Positions 9,270 to 20,029 of a stretch of 64,000 bases of DNA are shown here, one piece after another. Source of the DNA: Lepeophtheirus salmonis (taxonomy: Eukaryota > Arthropoda > Copepoda > Siphonostomatoida > Caligidae). Positions within the stretch are counted from its first letter, which is position 1; each line of letters opens with the position of its first letter. The notes under the pieces were generated by a model. It was not told the DNA's origin, searched no databases, and saw only the letters and a program-made list of their open reading frames with translations. A program made the translations under genes and the position numbers. The stretch spans positions 5,022,001 through 5,086,000 of the forward strand of contig NC_052137.2 of the NCBI RefSeq assembly GCF_016086655.4, in the 5' to 3' direction.

Positions 9270-10860
9270 CTAATTTATTCCACAACAATAATTAAAAAAA
9301 TACAAATATATTTATCAATAAAATCCTGAAAATAAGGAAAACCCTAGTTAAATTTTTTGGAAGGTAGCTTCATGGAATTGATACAATAAGTTTAAGTTCG
9401 TTAGAATTACTCCTGAACAGGTATTGTGTACATTGATACTCCTAGAGTTGGGCCTGCTTATGAGACAATCCAACAAATTGTAAAAATACAAATTGCTAAA
9501 GTTTGATGAATCAAATAATCACTAACAGTAAACAATCAATAGATTTCTACGGAAAAATCCTCTGAGTATGTATCAAAACCAAATTTATGATTAGTAATTT
9601 TTTGTTGATGTTTTTTTAAAATCCCAAATATAAAGTTTGTAAATTAAACCCTATTAAACCCCATGTCAATAAACTAACCTACTCCAAAATTGCCTAAAGT
9701 GATGATTGCTTAAAACATGCATCAACTACAAAACAACTTAAAAATTACTTTACCTCCAAATAAATTAGTATCTTGTGTAATATCCAATGCTTATGGGGCC
9801 GTAGGTCCTTCAAAATATTACCAAAGTAATATGTCAAATTAGTTATAGAGTATCACTATTTGCATTTATTGAACAGATTGAATTCTCATAAGTGTTTATT
9901 TGAACTGCAACTATCCCAGACGAATCAACTGATTAATTGTAGAGTCTTGAACAAAAAATGTTATTACTTGAAAAAACGACAGAGCATCAGGCGGAGGGGG
10001 AAGATTCAAAAGGTGACTCTCTGACTTTTAAACTTATTAGTTGGAATCATGTTTATTTAACCATGTCCAACAATTTTTACTGTTGATTATTGCCATAATT
10101 TTGGGAATACTATTTAGTATCAAAGTCATTTCAATTACTCGCCAAGGAAGCCTTAAAGAAAAAATTTCCAACAATTACTTCTTGAATATTTCACCTACAA
10201 ACCTATTAATCTTTGCCGTTACTATAATAATATTTTATAGAAACCTTTAATTTTTGGGTGGCTTTAACACTTTTTGTCTAGGTCGAAATTATATTTTAAA
10301 CAATGCATAAATTTTTCACGGCCCTGACGGATTGAGAATAATGTCTATTTGGGATTGTTTTTAAATATTAATACAAAAGTTATTATTTCACTACCTTGTT
10401 CCTAAAATGGGCCCCAAGATGAAAATGCTCAAATATTTTTCTTTCCTCATATATTATAAACGCACATTTCATGGAATGAGTCACTCAACCCCAAAGGAAT
10501 ACAAAACTAATTTATTTTTTTGCGTCGCAAATGGGGGCTGTAACTTCTCTTCTTCACAAAGGAAGAAGGCCTTTTCTAATTATTAGATATAGACCCTGTC
10601 TTTCTTTTTGAATAATGTGGGTTCCATGATTTCTGCAATAGTAACTATTCGTGTTGCATACGGGTATTACTCGAACTCGAGAAATATATCCCGAATAAAC
10701 GAAAACCCACCATTTTCTGGAAATGTCTTCAACTCGCCAAAAATTTATATCTTTTTTAAGAAGAATTCTACTTTTTTATGAATATCTCGAATAATCAAAA
10801 AACGAACCATTTCTTGAGTAATGGTTAGTCAAATTTCTAGTATCTCTATTGGAAACGATA
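9270..10860. other. 1.6-kb stretch without a recognised gene
   Basis: The largest ORF (10041-10250, 69 codons, plus) is hydrophobic but without family resemblance, in the range expected by chance. At 10470-10500 GAGTCACTCAACCCCAAAGGAAT faintly resembles 31085 and 62585 (AAGTCATTCAACCCAATGAAA). Otherwise nothing. Confidence 0.4.
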
Positions 10861-10949
10861 CGAAAAAAAACAGCAACAAAAATAGATAGAAATTTATTTC
10901 TCAAAATTGAGTATGGATAATATTTGTATACTTATACCAAAACGGCTTC

Positions 10950-11488
10950 TCAGATATTTTTTTCTTGCCTTTATAGATATATTACAATTACAGAGACGTC
11001 TGCATAGGGGCATTCGCACAGGGGTGGGATGTAGCCTCCCAACAAAATATCCAAATTCCAATAGAAATATTTTTTCATTTTTTTTAAACCAAAAAAATAT
11101 ATTTTCGCTAAAAAACGATGGATTATTGAACTTTTTTTTTGGTCATCTATGGATTTTTGAATTTAATTTTATATAATTAAATATCTGCAATTTCATTTTT
11201 GAATTTTTTTTCCCAAAAATTAAATTTTATGTGAATAAATACGGGTTTTTGAATTTTTTTTTCCAAAAATTTATTTTTTTGCAAATTAAAACGAAATAAA
11301 AATATTATTTGCAATTTTATTTTGATTTGTTTTTCTGAATAAAATATTTTTTTTGTGAACAGTTGCGTATTTTTGAATTTTTTTTTTCTCAAAAATTTTA
11401 TTTCCCAAAAAACAAATCCTGCATTTCGAGTCGCTCACTTTGAAGAGCCGGCTCATATAGCTGTTTGTTCGAAAACGACACATCACTA
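10950..11488 (+). mobile_element. R1 module nested in a TAGTGATGG-type hAT-like element (right part)
   Basis: The right end reads GAGCCGGCTCATATAGCTGTTTGTTCGAAAACGACACATCACTA, closing at 11488 with the reverse of TAGTGATG. Leftward are AT-rich R1 units (11050-11410) and the R1 head (CGTCTGCATAGGGG...GGGGTGGGATGTAGCCTCCC). The junction TTTATAGATATATTACAATTACAG before the head is shared with the element at 28955 (TTTATAAATATATTACAATTACAG). I could not find the left terminus. Confidence 0.65.
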
Positions 11489-11499
11489 TTATAGACACC

Positions 11500-12580
11500 T
11501 TTAATCCTCTGCTCACATTTGAAACAAGTAACATCGAAGGGACTTGTAATCACTAGATTTGATAGTTTAATTATAAAATCAATCTCAAAATTTGTACATT
11601 ATTACCTTATTATTCTTCTCATATAAATTATTGTATAAAAAAAAGTAAAAAAAAAAAAAAAAGTCTTTGCAAAAGTCGTTTGAATAAATTTCAAATTATA
11701 TAAATTTTTTTACGTTTTGAACCTGCTTTAGCTAGTTAATAACGGAGATTTTGATGCCAAAGTGAGTCTCTAACTTCAATATTAAGGAAGTTATGAGTCA
11801 TGTATTATCGAAATTTCAGGCCTTTTTACCCGTAGTGGTTAATGTTATAACCTACACCAAACTCTGTGATGTCATAAAATATGATATTTCAATACAACAA
11901 CACAACTTTCTTAAACATGAAGAGAATTGAATGCAATTTTCAGGAATGAAAGACTATTGTGTAAAAGACGATAGCTTTAAATACCTGCAATTGAATTGTA
12001 TAATATGAAATTCGACTATATGAATATCTTCCCTGAGACAATTAATGATAGTTATCGAGGAAAAAAAAGAGGTTATTGCACAGTAATAAAGATTAAAGGT
12101 GATAATCTCGGGTTAAAATTGATGTACGTCGTATGTGAAGATTTTTTGGAAACTTTACAAGAAACTAGATAAACAAATGTTTTAAAGTCCATTGTAACTT
12201 TTATTTGATCCACTACCCCCTATTCGTGATTTTGAATATGTGATCTTGATATGATAAATTTGTAGGGAATGGTGTGATTAAAAAAAAGTAACGAATTGAG
12301 AGAAAAAAATAGAAAGGGTGAAAGATTAAGAATTTATCTTTTTTAAATATAAAAGCCGTCCAATTGTTATTCACAATTTAAGTAATACACATTTAACATT
12401 TCTATAGGGGACCCAAAACACTTCTAGACGTCCGTTCATGCATCCTGCAAGATTTTCTCCTATGTATAAATCGGCATTTTGTAACATACAAATATAAGGC
12501 AACACACGACCAGACAACGGGGTGATTTGTGCTACCAGAGCTGATTCAAAACCTTCTTTACATTAAAATTTTGTTGAATA
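11500..12580. other. 1.1-kb stretch without recognised features
   Basis: AT-rich, no convincing ORF, no repeat match noticed. Confidence 0.4.
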
Positions 12581-12586
12581 ATATTT

Positions 12587-12859
12587 TTAATTCATAAATT
12601 TTAAGGTCCGAAAGTCTTTATTTTCCTTATTCATGACTTGATGTCTCTCGTAAGATGGGGTGGGACATCTATTGATGAAATGGTCTGCACTTTGCAATAC
12701 TTCCGTACGTACATTACACGTTAAGCTCATGTCCTTCCACCTGCTTAGGTGGGCTAAAAAAGGACCATGTCCAGTGTAGGTTTGTACAATGAGTCTCAAT
12801 TTTTCTCTTTCGAGCTTGATACACTTAAACTTATTGAGCATAGTATGTCCATGTGTCAT
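12587..12859 (-). pseudogene. Scrap of a jockey/R1-type LINE, C-terminal zinc region
   Basis: The 90-codon minus-strand reading contains YTGHGPFLAHLSRW, then CNVRTEVLQSADHFINRCP and YERHQVM. This order (TGHG, a Cys-rich step, A-x-H-x(4)-C, then R) is the C-terminal region of many non-LTR retrotransposon polyproteins. The second CysX2Cys of the usual motif is not visible. Upstream on the same strand the frame is interrupted and no reverse transcriptase motif is recognisable. It is the only retroelement trace I see in the window. Confidence 0.55.
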
Positions 12860-12999
12860 ACTTTCATCTTTTTTATCAACACCAATATTGAAAGAAAAAG
12901 TCAGGAATTACATACTTCATGCGCCTTGAAGGCGTCCCATGGTATGGGATTATGGAACACAAACAAAAAAAAGTGTTACGCTGCCCAGCTCCACTAATT

Positions 13000-13555
13000 A
13001 GAAAACAGACTGACAGGCAGGGAAAAAATCCATACAACTCCTATTATAATGTATAATGATATCAAAACTCTTTTGTTTATGTAATAATTACCTCTCCTTC
13101 TCACTATTTTTGACATAATTTAACTGACACTGCTAGACAGATCAAATACATAATATAAACGACGATGATCCACTATAGTCGCTACCACGTACTCTTTTAT
13201 TCCCATATTCCTATGTAGAATTTTCATACGATACTTCATAATAATGAATCGCAAATGCTTCTTCTTCTTCCTTCTCATTAGCCATGAGTCACTACTACAA
13301 CATACAGACTACTATGACTTGTCACACAAATTAACATGAGAAAATATTCGACATTGACACGTAATATTGTCCACACATGACTGGGTCGCCCCTTTCTCTG
13401 TAAAAGATTGAAGCTGCATTCATAACTACATACTATATAAAATTTGTTCAGTGAGTAAGCATTTAATGTTCCTAGTTCTAACCCTACTTATTTTACTTTT
13501 GAAGCGTTATAAGATAAACCCTCTACGTTATTGGTGGATAAAGTTGCAAATTGTA
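13000..13555. other. Gap with a short TTC run
   Basis: A small (TTC)n run is at about 13259-13275. Nothing else recognised. Confidence 0.4.
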
Positions 13556-13559
13556 AGCA

Positions 13560-13965
13560 GTTTTGATATGTACAAAAAGTAAGGGGAAATGGTTATCATA
13601 ACCAGTACAATTTTTGAAGAATGTTTGGTAGAAGAGCAGCTTAGCTAGATCAGCTGTGAGTAGGGGGATAGGGAAATAATCAAGGATTAAGGCAGTCATT
13701 ACTCCGATGTATATTCTCAAATCTACAAGTCCATCTAGGACTTAGACCCTTAACACCCGTGTTGTATCAAATAGTAGCTGTCGGGCATGTAAAGATAAAG
13801 ATAACCAAAAGTGAACGTTGTTACCCAGACAATTGGAAGAATGTTAAGGAGTAGAGTAGATTCGCTGTCACGACGTTTTATTAGATTAGTTGTGAGTAGT
13901 GTTGGATTGCTCTAAAAAACCAAATCCACCAATACTTTACCTTCTATTTAAATAATGAGTATTTT
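13560..13965 (+). repeat. R2 repeats, two copies in a row
   Basis: Copy one (about 13575-13740) has ATTTTTGAAGAATGTTTGGTAGAAGAGCAGCTTAGCTAGATCAGC..., ATTACTCCGATGTATATTCTCAA. Copy two (about 13795-13965) has CAATTGGAAGAATGTTAAGGAGTAGAGTAGATTCGCTGTCACGACGTTTTATTAGAT. Both face the same way; the second is truncated and more diverged. Unknown superfamily. Confidence 0.6.
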
Positions 13966-14222
13966 CCCAACTTTCGTAGAAAAATATAGATTTTTCTTTT
14001 AAATTGTGTTTATTTTTCATTTATTTATTATAATTCCTATAGTAAAAAAATAAAAATATATTAAATCCTTGTTTTCTCTAAATATTCAATAATATAGTGT
14101 TCCATCATAACTCTACAGCGTTAGCTGTTTGGCCCTCTGCCATGACACAACATGGCTACTTGTCCCTACTTCTCCAAAAGGTTGCTGATCCCTAAATTAA
14201 GGGATAATTATAGCATCTATAG

Positions 14223-14388
14223 CACTGGTCCTTAATCTTGTAGGAGGTGCTGAATCCCACCAGTTTCATTATGTACCTTCAGGGAAGCCTTCTTAATTGG
14301 TCAAGTGGAGCGTATAATTACAAATCGTGTTTGTTTTGAGCTCCACCGACCGCCTAGGGTTCGATTTAACCCAGGTTAGGAACCACTG
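14223..14388. mobile_element. Short hAT-like MITE
   Basis: 166 bp. Left end CACTGGTCCTTAATCTTG; right end read inward CAGTGGTTCCTAACCTGGGT. Flanking 8-bp repeats are ATCTATAG (14215-14222) and ATCTATAT (14389-14396), 7 of 8 identical. It has the hAT terminus and TSD pattern and no coding capacity. It lies just before the next hAT-like element at 14406. Confidence 0.78.
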
Positions 14389-14405
14389 ATCTATATTGTT
14401 GAGAC

Positions 14406-15023
14406 TAATGTTGCGCTTGGGTCTGAAAATCCTAGACGAGTCTGAGATCGTTATATTTTTGTTGGACCGAATTAGTTCTGTCCAACGAAAAAGCACGGTC
14501 TGGAGCCGTCTCATATAAAAAGTAGGTCTAGATTTGACCAAAGGAAAAGTTCAGTCTAGATCGGTCCAAAGGACAAATTTGGGTCTAGACCAATTCGACA
14601 GATAAATTGTTTATAACATGACATAATCTGGGTTTTTTTTTTCAAGTACAATGACATTATACAAAGTTTAAACAGAGATAGCTCGGATTAATTTTGATCC
14701 TGCCGTCTCTTATATGTATACAGATTTTGTTCTAGAATTTAACGTGTACTTTTGAATTTTTTTGAAAAGAACGAATGACAGTGGATCTAGAAAAAAAAAA
14801 TTGGTCCATCATAATAAACTTCAATAAATTGATACCGGACAAAAATTAAAAAAATCGGTCCATAAAGTGCGACCGAATCAAAATTGGTCTAAAAGTGAGA
14901 CTGAAAAAAATAGGTCCACAATCTGAGACTGCGGTCTGGACCGAAAAATCGGTCTAGAAAAAATCCATTCAGACCGAACCAAAAAAAGGAAAAAAATCGG
15001 TGCTGTACCGAGGCTCAACTAGT
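14406..15023. mobile_element. hAT-like element of the R5 (GGACCGA-rich) family
   Basis: 618 bp between perfect 8-bp repeats GTTGAGAC (14398-14405 and 15024-15031). The ends are weakly inverted (TAATGTTGCGCTTGGGT; ACTAGTTGAGCCTCGGT read inward). The interior is packed with GTCTAGA, GGTCCA and GACCGAA words, which suggests many overlapping short inverted repeats. Related sequence at 50190-50580, 57660-57960, 60768-60920 and 62080-62240. No ORF. Confidence 0.75.
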
Positions 15024-15439
15024 GTTGAGACTCAGTCAGGTAACTAATATTTTTTCAGGTTCAGTTTTAAGGGACTTTTTTTAGACCAATCTGCACCGGG
15101 GTCATGGGCGTACATGTTTCAAGAAAAAAAAAAGTAATGTAAAAAAAAATATATCAATATTTTTTTTATTTTTTGTGACTCATCATGACTGATGTTTTAA
15201 TTTGACTTAATTTTACTACGTGAGACCCGCCCAGACCAAAGTATTATCGAATGTGTCTGCTCATTTAAAAATTTGAATGGTTTTAGTGCGGATTTCCAGA
15301 TCGAAAACCAACACACAAATAGCAGCTTTGGAAAATAAAAATCTAAATTTAAAATCTTGCACGTAAATGGAATAATATGTTCATTTGAGTAGAATATCAT
15401 GAGATGAACTAAATATAAAAGAAATTAACGTGGTCTTTT

Positions 15440-15595
15440 GACTATGTGAATTATGTTGGGAAGGAGATCAGCTTAGCTGTCATGACGTTTCATTACATTA
15501 GCTACAAGCTGCTATTAGAAGAAGGAAATAAATGCAAATCCAACCTTGGTTATTATATTAGCTGTAATTACTCTGATGTCGATCCTTAATTATTT
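15440..15595 (+). repeat. R2 repeat
   Basis: Contains GGGAAGGAGATCAGCTTAGCTGTCATGACGTTTCATTACATTAGCTACAAGCTGCT in order, then GAAGGAAATAAATGCAAATCCAA and ATTACTCTGATGTCGATCCT. It is directly followed by an R1 module. Confidence 0.7.
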
Positions 15596-15597
15596 AA

Positions 15598-16035
15598 TAT
15601 TTCAAAATTAAATTTTCTGTGAATAACTATGGATTTGCGATTTTTTTGTTCTTCAGAAAAATTTAATATTTGAAGTTATTTTTGTGAGTAGCTGTTGGGT
15701 TTTTATAATTGTTTTCAAAAAAATTTAATTTTTTTGAAAATAGCTTTGAATTTTTGACTTTTTTGGTCAAAAAAATTTGATAGTTGAAATTTTTCTATTT
15801 TTTTCACTGAATGACTGTGGATTGTAGTATTTATTTTCCGAATTTTTTTCAAATTTTTTAATTTTTTTCCATTTTTATTTGTGAATGGCTGTGGATTTAT
15901 ATAATTGTTTTTCAAAAAAAATAATTTTTTGTTAATAGCTCTGGATTTATAAATTAGTTTTCAAAAATTTAATATTTGAATTTTTTTTGAACATCTTTGA
16001 ATTTTTATTGTTTTTTCCAAAGAATATAATTTTTT
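15598..16035 (+). repeat. R1 AT-rich module, headless
   Basis: About eight degenerate units of the type AATAGCTGTGGATTTTTGAATTTTTTTTCAAAAAAATTTAAT. Neither the GC-rich head nor the CAGGGGCGTCC terminus is visible, so both ends are truncated or diverged. The 66-codon minus-strand ORF here is Lys/Asn/Phe-rich by composition only. Confidence 0.65.
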
Positions 16036-16039
16036 ATAT

Positions 16040-16700
16040 CCTTAATTATCCTCTAACACCAATGATTACTTTACACTGTTTAATCATGATAAGAGTTTTG
16101 AAAATAAAAATCACTTTTTAGTTTGGCAACAAGAAAAAAAAAACAATTACGCATTCAAGTCATATTTTTTACAACTCGAAGTATTTTACTCTCTTAACTG
16201 CTTTTCTTTGAATTTTGACACATTTATATCGTCATATATAAGGAATGAAGGCAAAGAAAATGAGGATCCATGTCTCTAGTATTCAAAAGTTGATTTATTT
16301 TTCAAGGCCTTAGGTTGCTTTGTTAAGAATTATATAATATTTATTCATATGAATGGGATGTTATTCCTCTCAAATCCTTTTTTATGTCATTTACAGACTT
16401 GTTGGAGAAATATTATCGGATATATCCAGCATTATGGCTTTTAGTATTATCTTATTCTCAATTTCTTGCTCTATAAGTATTATTGTATCAGGCAACCTTC
16501 CTTCGAAAAGACTCCCCCCATCCCCTTTTCCAAAAAAAAGAAAGAAGTTTTTAGGACTGTGTTTCCTCGAATAATAGAATACTTTAGAATTGAGCTGATA
16601 TATAATGTCAAATTTAATTTAAAAAATAAATGACCATTGAATGCTTTACACTAGAATGAATATATTTCCATTTAGCGAATTTATATAATTTTAATTGAAA
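16040..16700. other. Region downstream of the crystallin-like gene, no other gene
   Basis: A 73-codon plus-strand ORF (16353-16574) is hydrophobic with a Lys/Pro-rich end and no recognised family. It overlaps the probable 3' flank of the minus-strand gene and is probably chance. Confidence 0.4.
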
Positions 16701-16709
16701 TTGCTAGGT

Positions 16710-17414
16710 TTAGAGTTGCTTTGGTGTAAAAATTCTTGTTGAGTTTGCTGGAACACCAACTCCCTTGAAAACTTTTTTGGAGAAGCATCCCATTCGTATA
16801 CTTGATACCTTATTTACAAAATGACCAAAATCCTGAGGTTCAAGATAAAATCCAGGCTCACAATTCTGAGTAGAGGAAGGGTAAATACAAATATGATCGC
16901 CTCTGTATGATGTATGTTCATATAAAGTCCATGGCTGGCATCCAGTAAGGATGATGGATTTTCCAAAATTATCGTGATATAAGGAGGGATTGTCGAAGTA
17001 AAAATACTGTTCGTCACCCATGAATCCAGATTCTTCGTAAAAATTGAGAGTGCTATATTTCATGTTTTCGTTAGCTCCAGAATAACGGATAGAGGAAAAG
17101 GCCCGATTGAGCTGTCCGAACGAGGGGATCTGGTGATTCTTTCCCCAACCGTAGAATGAGCGTCTTCCAAAGTTGTATTTGTTATAGTCAACATCTTCGT
17201 AGAAAACCCAAACTCCATTGATGACTGCAGATTGCGAAACATCGTCAAAATTTAAAGTGTCCAAATCCCCAACGTAGTCTCGGATTTCTGTGCTGCGCCC
17301 ATGAAATCCAGCTACGGAGTATAATCTTGCGGAGGAAGAAATTGCTTCTTTGCTCTGTCTTGGAATCCCGAGGGAAAGTCCAATAAATAAGAGGGTCACG
17401 AAGAGTGTTTTCAT
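16710..17414 (-). CDS. Secreted beta/gamma-crystallin-like protein
   Basis: The only intact cellular gene seen: 234 residues plus stop from the ATG at 17414, with no intron. An in-frame ATG ten codons upstream (17444) gives 244 residues, but it lies too close to the TATA box and would bury the signal peptide. The start chosen begins MKTLFVTLLFIGLSLG, a classical signal peptide. The mature part has four Greek-key-like strands with the aromatic-x(4)-aromatic-x-Gly pattern: YSVAGFHG (32-39), VFYEDVDYNKYNF (70-82), LNFYEESGFMGDEQYF (123-138) and WTLYEHTSYRGDHICIY (162-178). That is two beta/gamma-crystallin domains. Four Cys (159, 176, 185, 210) all fall in the second domain, so one or two disulfides there are likely. 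One N-glycosylation sequon (NST, 224). Secretion and fold are inferred from family pattern; a biological role (matrix, lens-like, immune or calcium binding) is not shown. No neighbouring genes. Confidence 0.85.
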   Translation of the reverse strand: MKTLFVTLLFIGLSLGIPRQSKEAISSSARLYSVAGFHGRSTEIRDYVGDLDTLNFDDVSQSAVINGVWVFYEDVDYNKYNFGRRSFYGWGKNHQIPSFGQLNRAFSSIRYSGANENMKYSTLNFYEESGFMGDEQYFYFDNPSLYHDNFGKSIILTGCQPWTLYEHTSYRGDHICIYPSSTQNCEPGFYLEPQDFGHFVNKVSSIRMGCFSKKVFKGVGVPANSTRIFTPKQL

Positions 17415-17458
17415 TTTGCTGGATTGTATTAATTTGATTATCAATTTAGTTGAGTGAT

Positions 17459-17470
17459 CTTTTAAATAGT
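17459..17470 (-). promoter_or_regulatory. TATA-like box of the crystallin-like gene
   Basis: The minus strand reads ACTATTTAAAAG. A start site 25-32 bases downstream would lie at about 17432-17440, between the two in-frame ATGs, giving a leader of only 20-30 bases before the ATG at 17414. The context of that ATG, AGCAAAATGAAA, is good for initiation. Confidence 0.5.
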
Positions 17471-17619
17471 TTTTTAAACTTTGTTATCACTTTCTGATAA
17501 CCTAAATCATGAAGGGGATTAATTTGTTTCCCAAGATTAAAATGTTAATATTTGTTGTTAAAAAATGTACCGAGATAAAGTAAAACTTAGGGAAGCCAGG
17601 TTTGATCTTATAAAGGGGT

Positions 17620-18490
17620 GCACATTTTATTTTTTTCAATTTTTCACGTGTAAAGTTAAAACAATAGTTTTTATGAAAAAGTTTATTTAACAAAATCAAT
17701 TGAAAAATAGTACTCGGCACACCTTTTATTCATTATGTGAGCCCTCATCTTTAATTATTACCTCAATACGCGGCCTAAATTCCTTGTAGATCGTGATTAT
17801 GTAGTCAGACTCGAGCTTGGTCCACTTCTTCTTGATGGAAGCCTTTATAAACTGGGCACTCCTGCGAGGAGTAGCTCAACCCCTCTCCTCCAGACGTGCC
17901 TAGAAAGAGTAATCAAAGGGATTTCTATCTGGAAATCATGTAGCCACATGTTGAGGTCCCATACGTCCGGAATGTTGTCTCACAGGAAGGCCTTGGTTTT
18001 AGGGGCAGATGACAAGGAGCTCTGCTTTGAGTGAAAACAAACTTGTTCTTTAACTATTTTCTGCCCCAAGGGAGTAGCTCCCTTGTACTCCCTGGAGAGG
18101 ACGGTGACCTTGCCTCTCTTGTCCTCGACATACTTTTTTACGGCATCAACCATTTCGTCTAACCTTCGAGGTCTTGACTTAGATCTTGTTGTCACCTCAG
18201 GACTCCCTTTGGCTACGACGCTGTAAACGGTGGTGCGGCTGCAGTTAATAACCTTGGCAATTTCAGTGGGAGTTTTTCCCCACGTGGAAAGTTCCCAAAT
18301 TGCGACTCGACGTCTCTCCATATTAGTGGCTGTTGTTTATCTGTTGCTATTTAGATTTTGCTGGAGTTTTGTTTATAACTAGTCAAGGCCCTACCCTCGA
18401 AGTATAACCCGGTTTCAACTCAATAAAATCACGAATATGTGCATGGCGTAAAATTTAGTGGAGTGCTCAGTTTTAGACGCAAATATATAT
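17620..18490 (-). mobile_element. Tc1/mariner-type element, internally deleted
   Basis: Minus strand. N-terminal coding end near 18321, C-terminal end near 17740, with the middle of the transposase absent. Limits are approximate: I could not pair terminal repeats convincingly. It lies just upstream of the crystallin-like gene promoter. Confidence 0.65.
17738..18321 (-). pseudogene. Tc1/mariner transposase: DNA-binding domain and C-terminal tail only
   Basis: From the ATG at 18321: RRRVAIWELSTWGKTPTEIA, then KVINCSRTTVYSVVAKG (first helix-turn-helix), a basic RSKSRPRR linker, and a second helical part up to about residue 90 (REYKGATPLGQKIVKEQVCF). The frame then breaks. Near 17740-17860 the minus strand reads KKWTKLESDYIITIYKEFRP and RIEVIIKDEGSHNE before a stop, the family's C-terminus. 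Nothing resembling the DGAPAH or PDLNP catalytic blocks lies between, so the catalytic core is deleted. Could bind DNA at most; expression is not shown. Confidence 0.78.
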
Positions 18491-18629
18491 TTTTATAGCA
18501 AATAACTCTCTAACAAATACTCGGTGTTATTCTTTGTTTTGAATGATCACGCTCACAATAAGTAAAGGTTCTCTCCACCAGAATGGGAGAATAATAATAA
18601 CAGCTTGCGATTCTTTTAGCAAGATGTGA

Positions 18630-18672
18630 TAAGCCAGGCTGTAGCTTAGTCCCTACAGCGCTCCCTGGCTTA
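18630..18672. other. Strong imperfect hairpin
   Basis: TAAGCCAGG (18630-18638) pairs with CCTGGCTTA (18664-18672), and CTGTAG (18639-18644) pairs with CTACAG (18653-18658). The loop is CTTAGTCC, and there is a 5-base bulge on the 3' arm. Fifteen base pairs in 43 nt, unusually GC-rich for this DNA. Function unknown; it could be the centre of a foldback repeat or a small structured RNA. Confidence 0.5.
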
Positions 18673-18719
18673 GCTTTAGCAACATGCACTCATTGTTAAA
18701 CGTAATCTAAAGTCACATG

Positions 18720-19740
18720 TGCTTTTCTTTTCTTTTTATTAACATGAACTTGAGCTACACCCGTTTCTTGTTAAAAGTGAGTCATCAACTCAAGTATCTA
18801 CGCAGTCATAAGATACACTCAATAACGACTTCACAGAAAGTATACAACCGATAAAATCAATTTTGCTTTATTAAAAGAGATGTAAATTACTGCTGGAGTT
18901 GATTCACTCAGTCTGCTTTAAGACCAAAATAATATTTCAACCATTTTTCTGAATTATTCGAAATGCTATTTACAAACTCTGTATTGAATTAATGGATACT
19001 ATTGTTAGTATATAATTATTGAATCACTCAACACACGGAAAAAATCGAATATCTCATTGAGTGGCTTCCAGTATTGTTACAGCCACATGGTTTATCATAT
19101 CTAAATTAGAGGTTATTTTTTATAGATTATTCATTAAAAAAAAAACACCAGAGGTTACCAGGGTACTGATGAAAATAAAATAAATAACTGATTAGTTTTA
19201 CAATAAATGTTTCATATTCTCTTGTTGCTAATGAATATAGCTTTGATTTATTAACATTTTAAGGTGGACAACTGATAAGAACTTGTTATAAAAAAGCAAC
19301 TCTATATTTATTCGAAAAAAAATAAACAAATCTAATCATGCATTGGAGCTTAATTAAGTATCGTAATCTTAATCATTTCTTACTGTAAAATAAGATTAAA
19401 TCCCATGACACACATTTGGAACGTATTCCGTCAGCCATTTGTCAATATCCAAAGGATTTTGAAGAAGACAATAATGACACAAATAATCATTAATTCATCG
19501 CTTAATAACGCTGGCATATAGCCGAAGATCGCTGCGCAAAATTCCATTTCATAGCAGGCATTGTGCTGTCATCCACTTACATATTGCTCGTAATATACCA
19601 ACAATTTGTTTACGAACTAAGTCCTAAAGAATCGATCCTAGGACTAACCAAGTTTATCAGTACTGGAATGATAGGACTTCAGTTTTCTCAGACTGATCCA
19701 ATACGGAGTGCTCCATTCAACTCTGAACACTTTGAATTTT
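18720..19740. other. 1-kb stretch without recognised features
   Basis: No ORF above about 60 codons and no repeat family noticed. Near 19620-19735, GGACT..CC..ATAGGACTTCAG and CAATTCTGAACAC words loosely resemble the neighbourhood of 2060-2110. Confidence 0.35.
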
Positions 19741-19741
19741 A

Positions 19742-20000
19742 AACTTTAACAAGATATAATTAATTAATTAATAATAATAAATAAGAAAATACAATAAATA
19801 GATGTGTCTGAGGTCTCCTTAAATGATTAATGTTGCATCCCTTAGCGGAAATGATGGCTTCCAGGCGGTGGTGAAAGGCTTGGTATCTACTGTGGTTGTA
19901 GTCTTCTGTCATGGTGTCCAGGGCAAGCTGACTATGGCCTTGACTATGGTTCCACTTTGGCGTACTCTCTTGGGAAAGTGTGGGCAATAGTGCAGCTTAT
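19742..20000 (-). pseudogene. Tc1/mariner transposase C-terminal scrap
   Basis: The minus strand reads LDTMTEDYNHSRYQAFHHRL and EAIISAKGCNINHLRRP. This is the same C-terminal block (TEDY...AFRxRLEAIIxAKG) as at 1790-2030, 25090-25331 and 52070-52250. It faces away from the plus-strand element that follows. Confidence 0.65.
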
Positions 20001-20029
20001 TTTTTGGTAGTTGGATAGCTATAAAAACC

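Noticed and set aside
10907..11176. 89-codon ORF
   Set aside because: Overlaps the composite R1/hAT-like element; Phe/Asn/Lys-rich translation of AT-rich units.
18630..18672. tRNA gene
   Set aside because: The hairpin has no acceptor/anticodon/T-arm arrangement and no B box.
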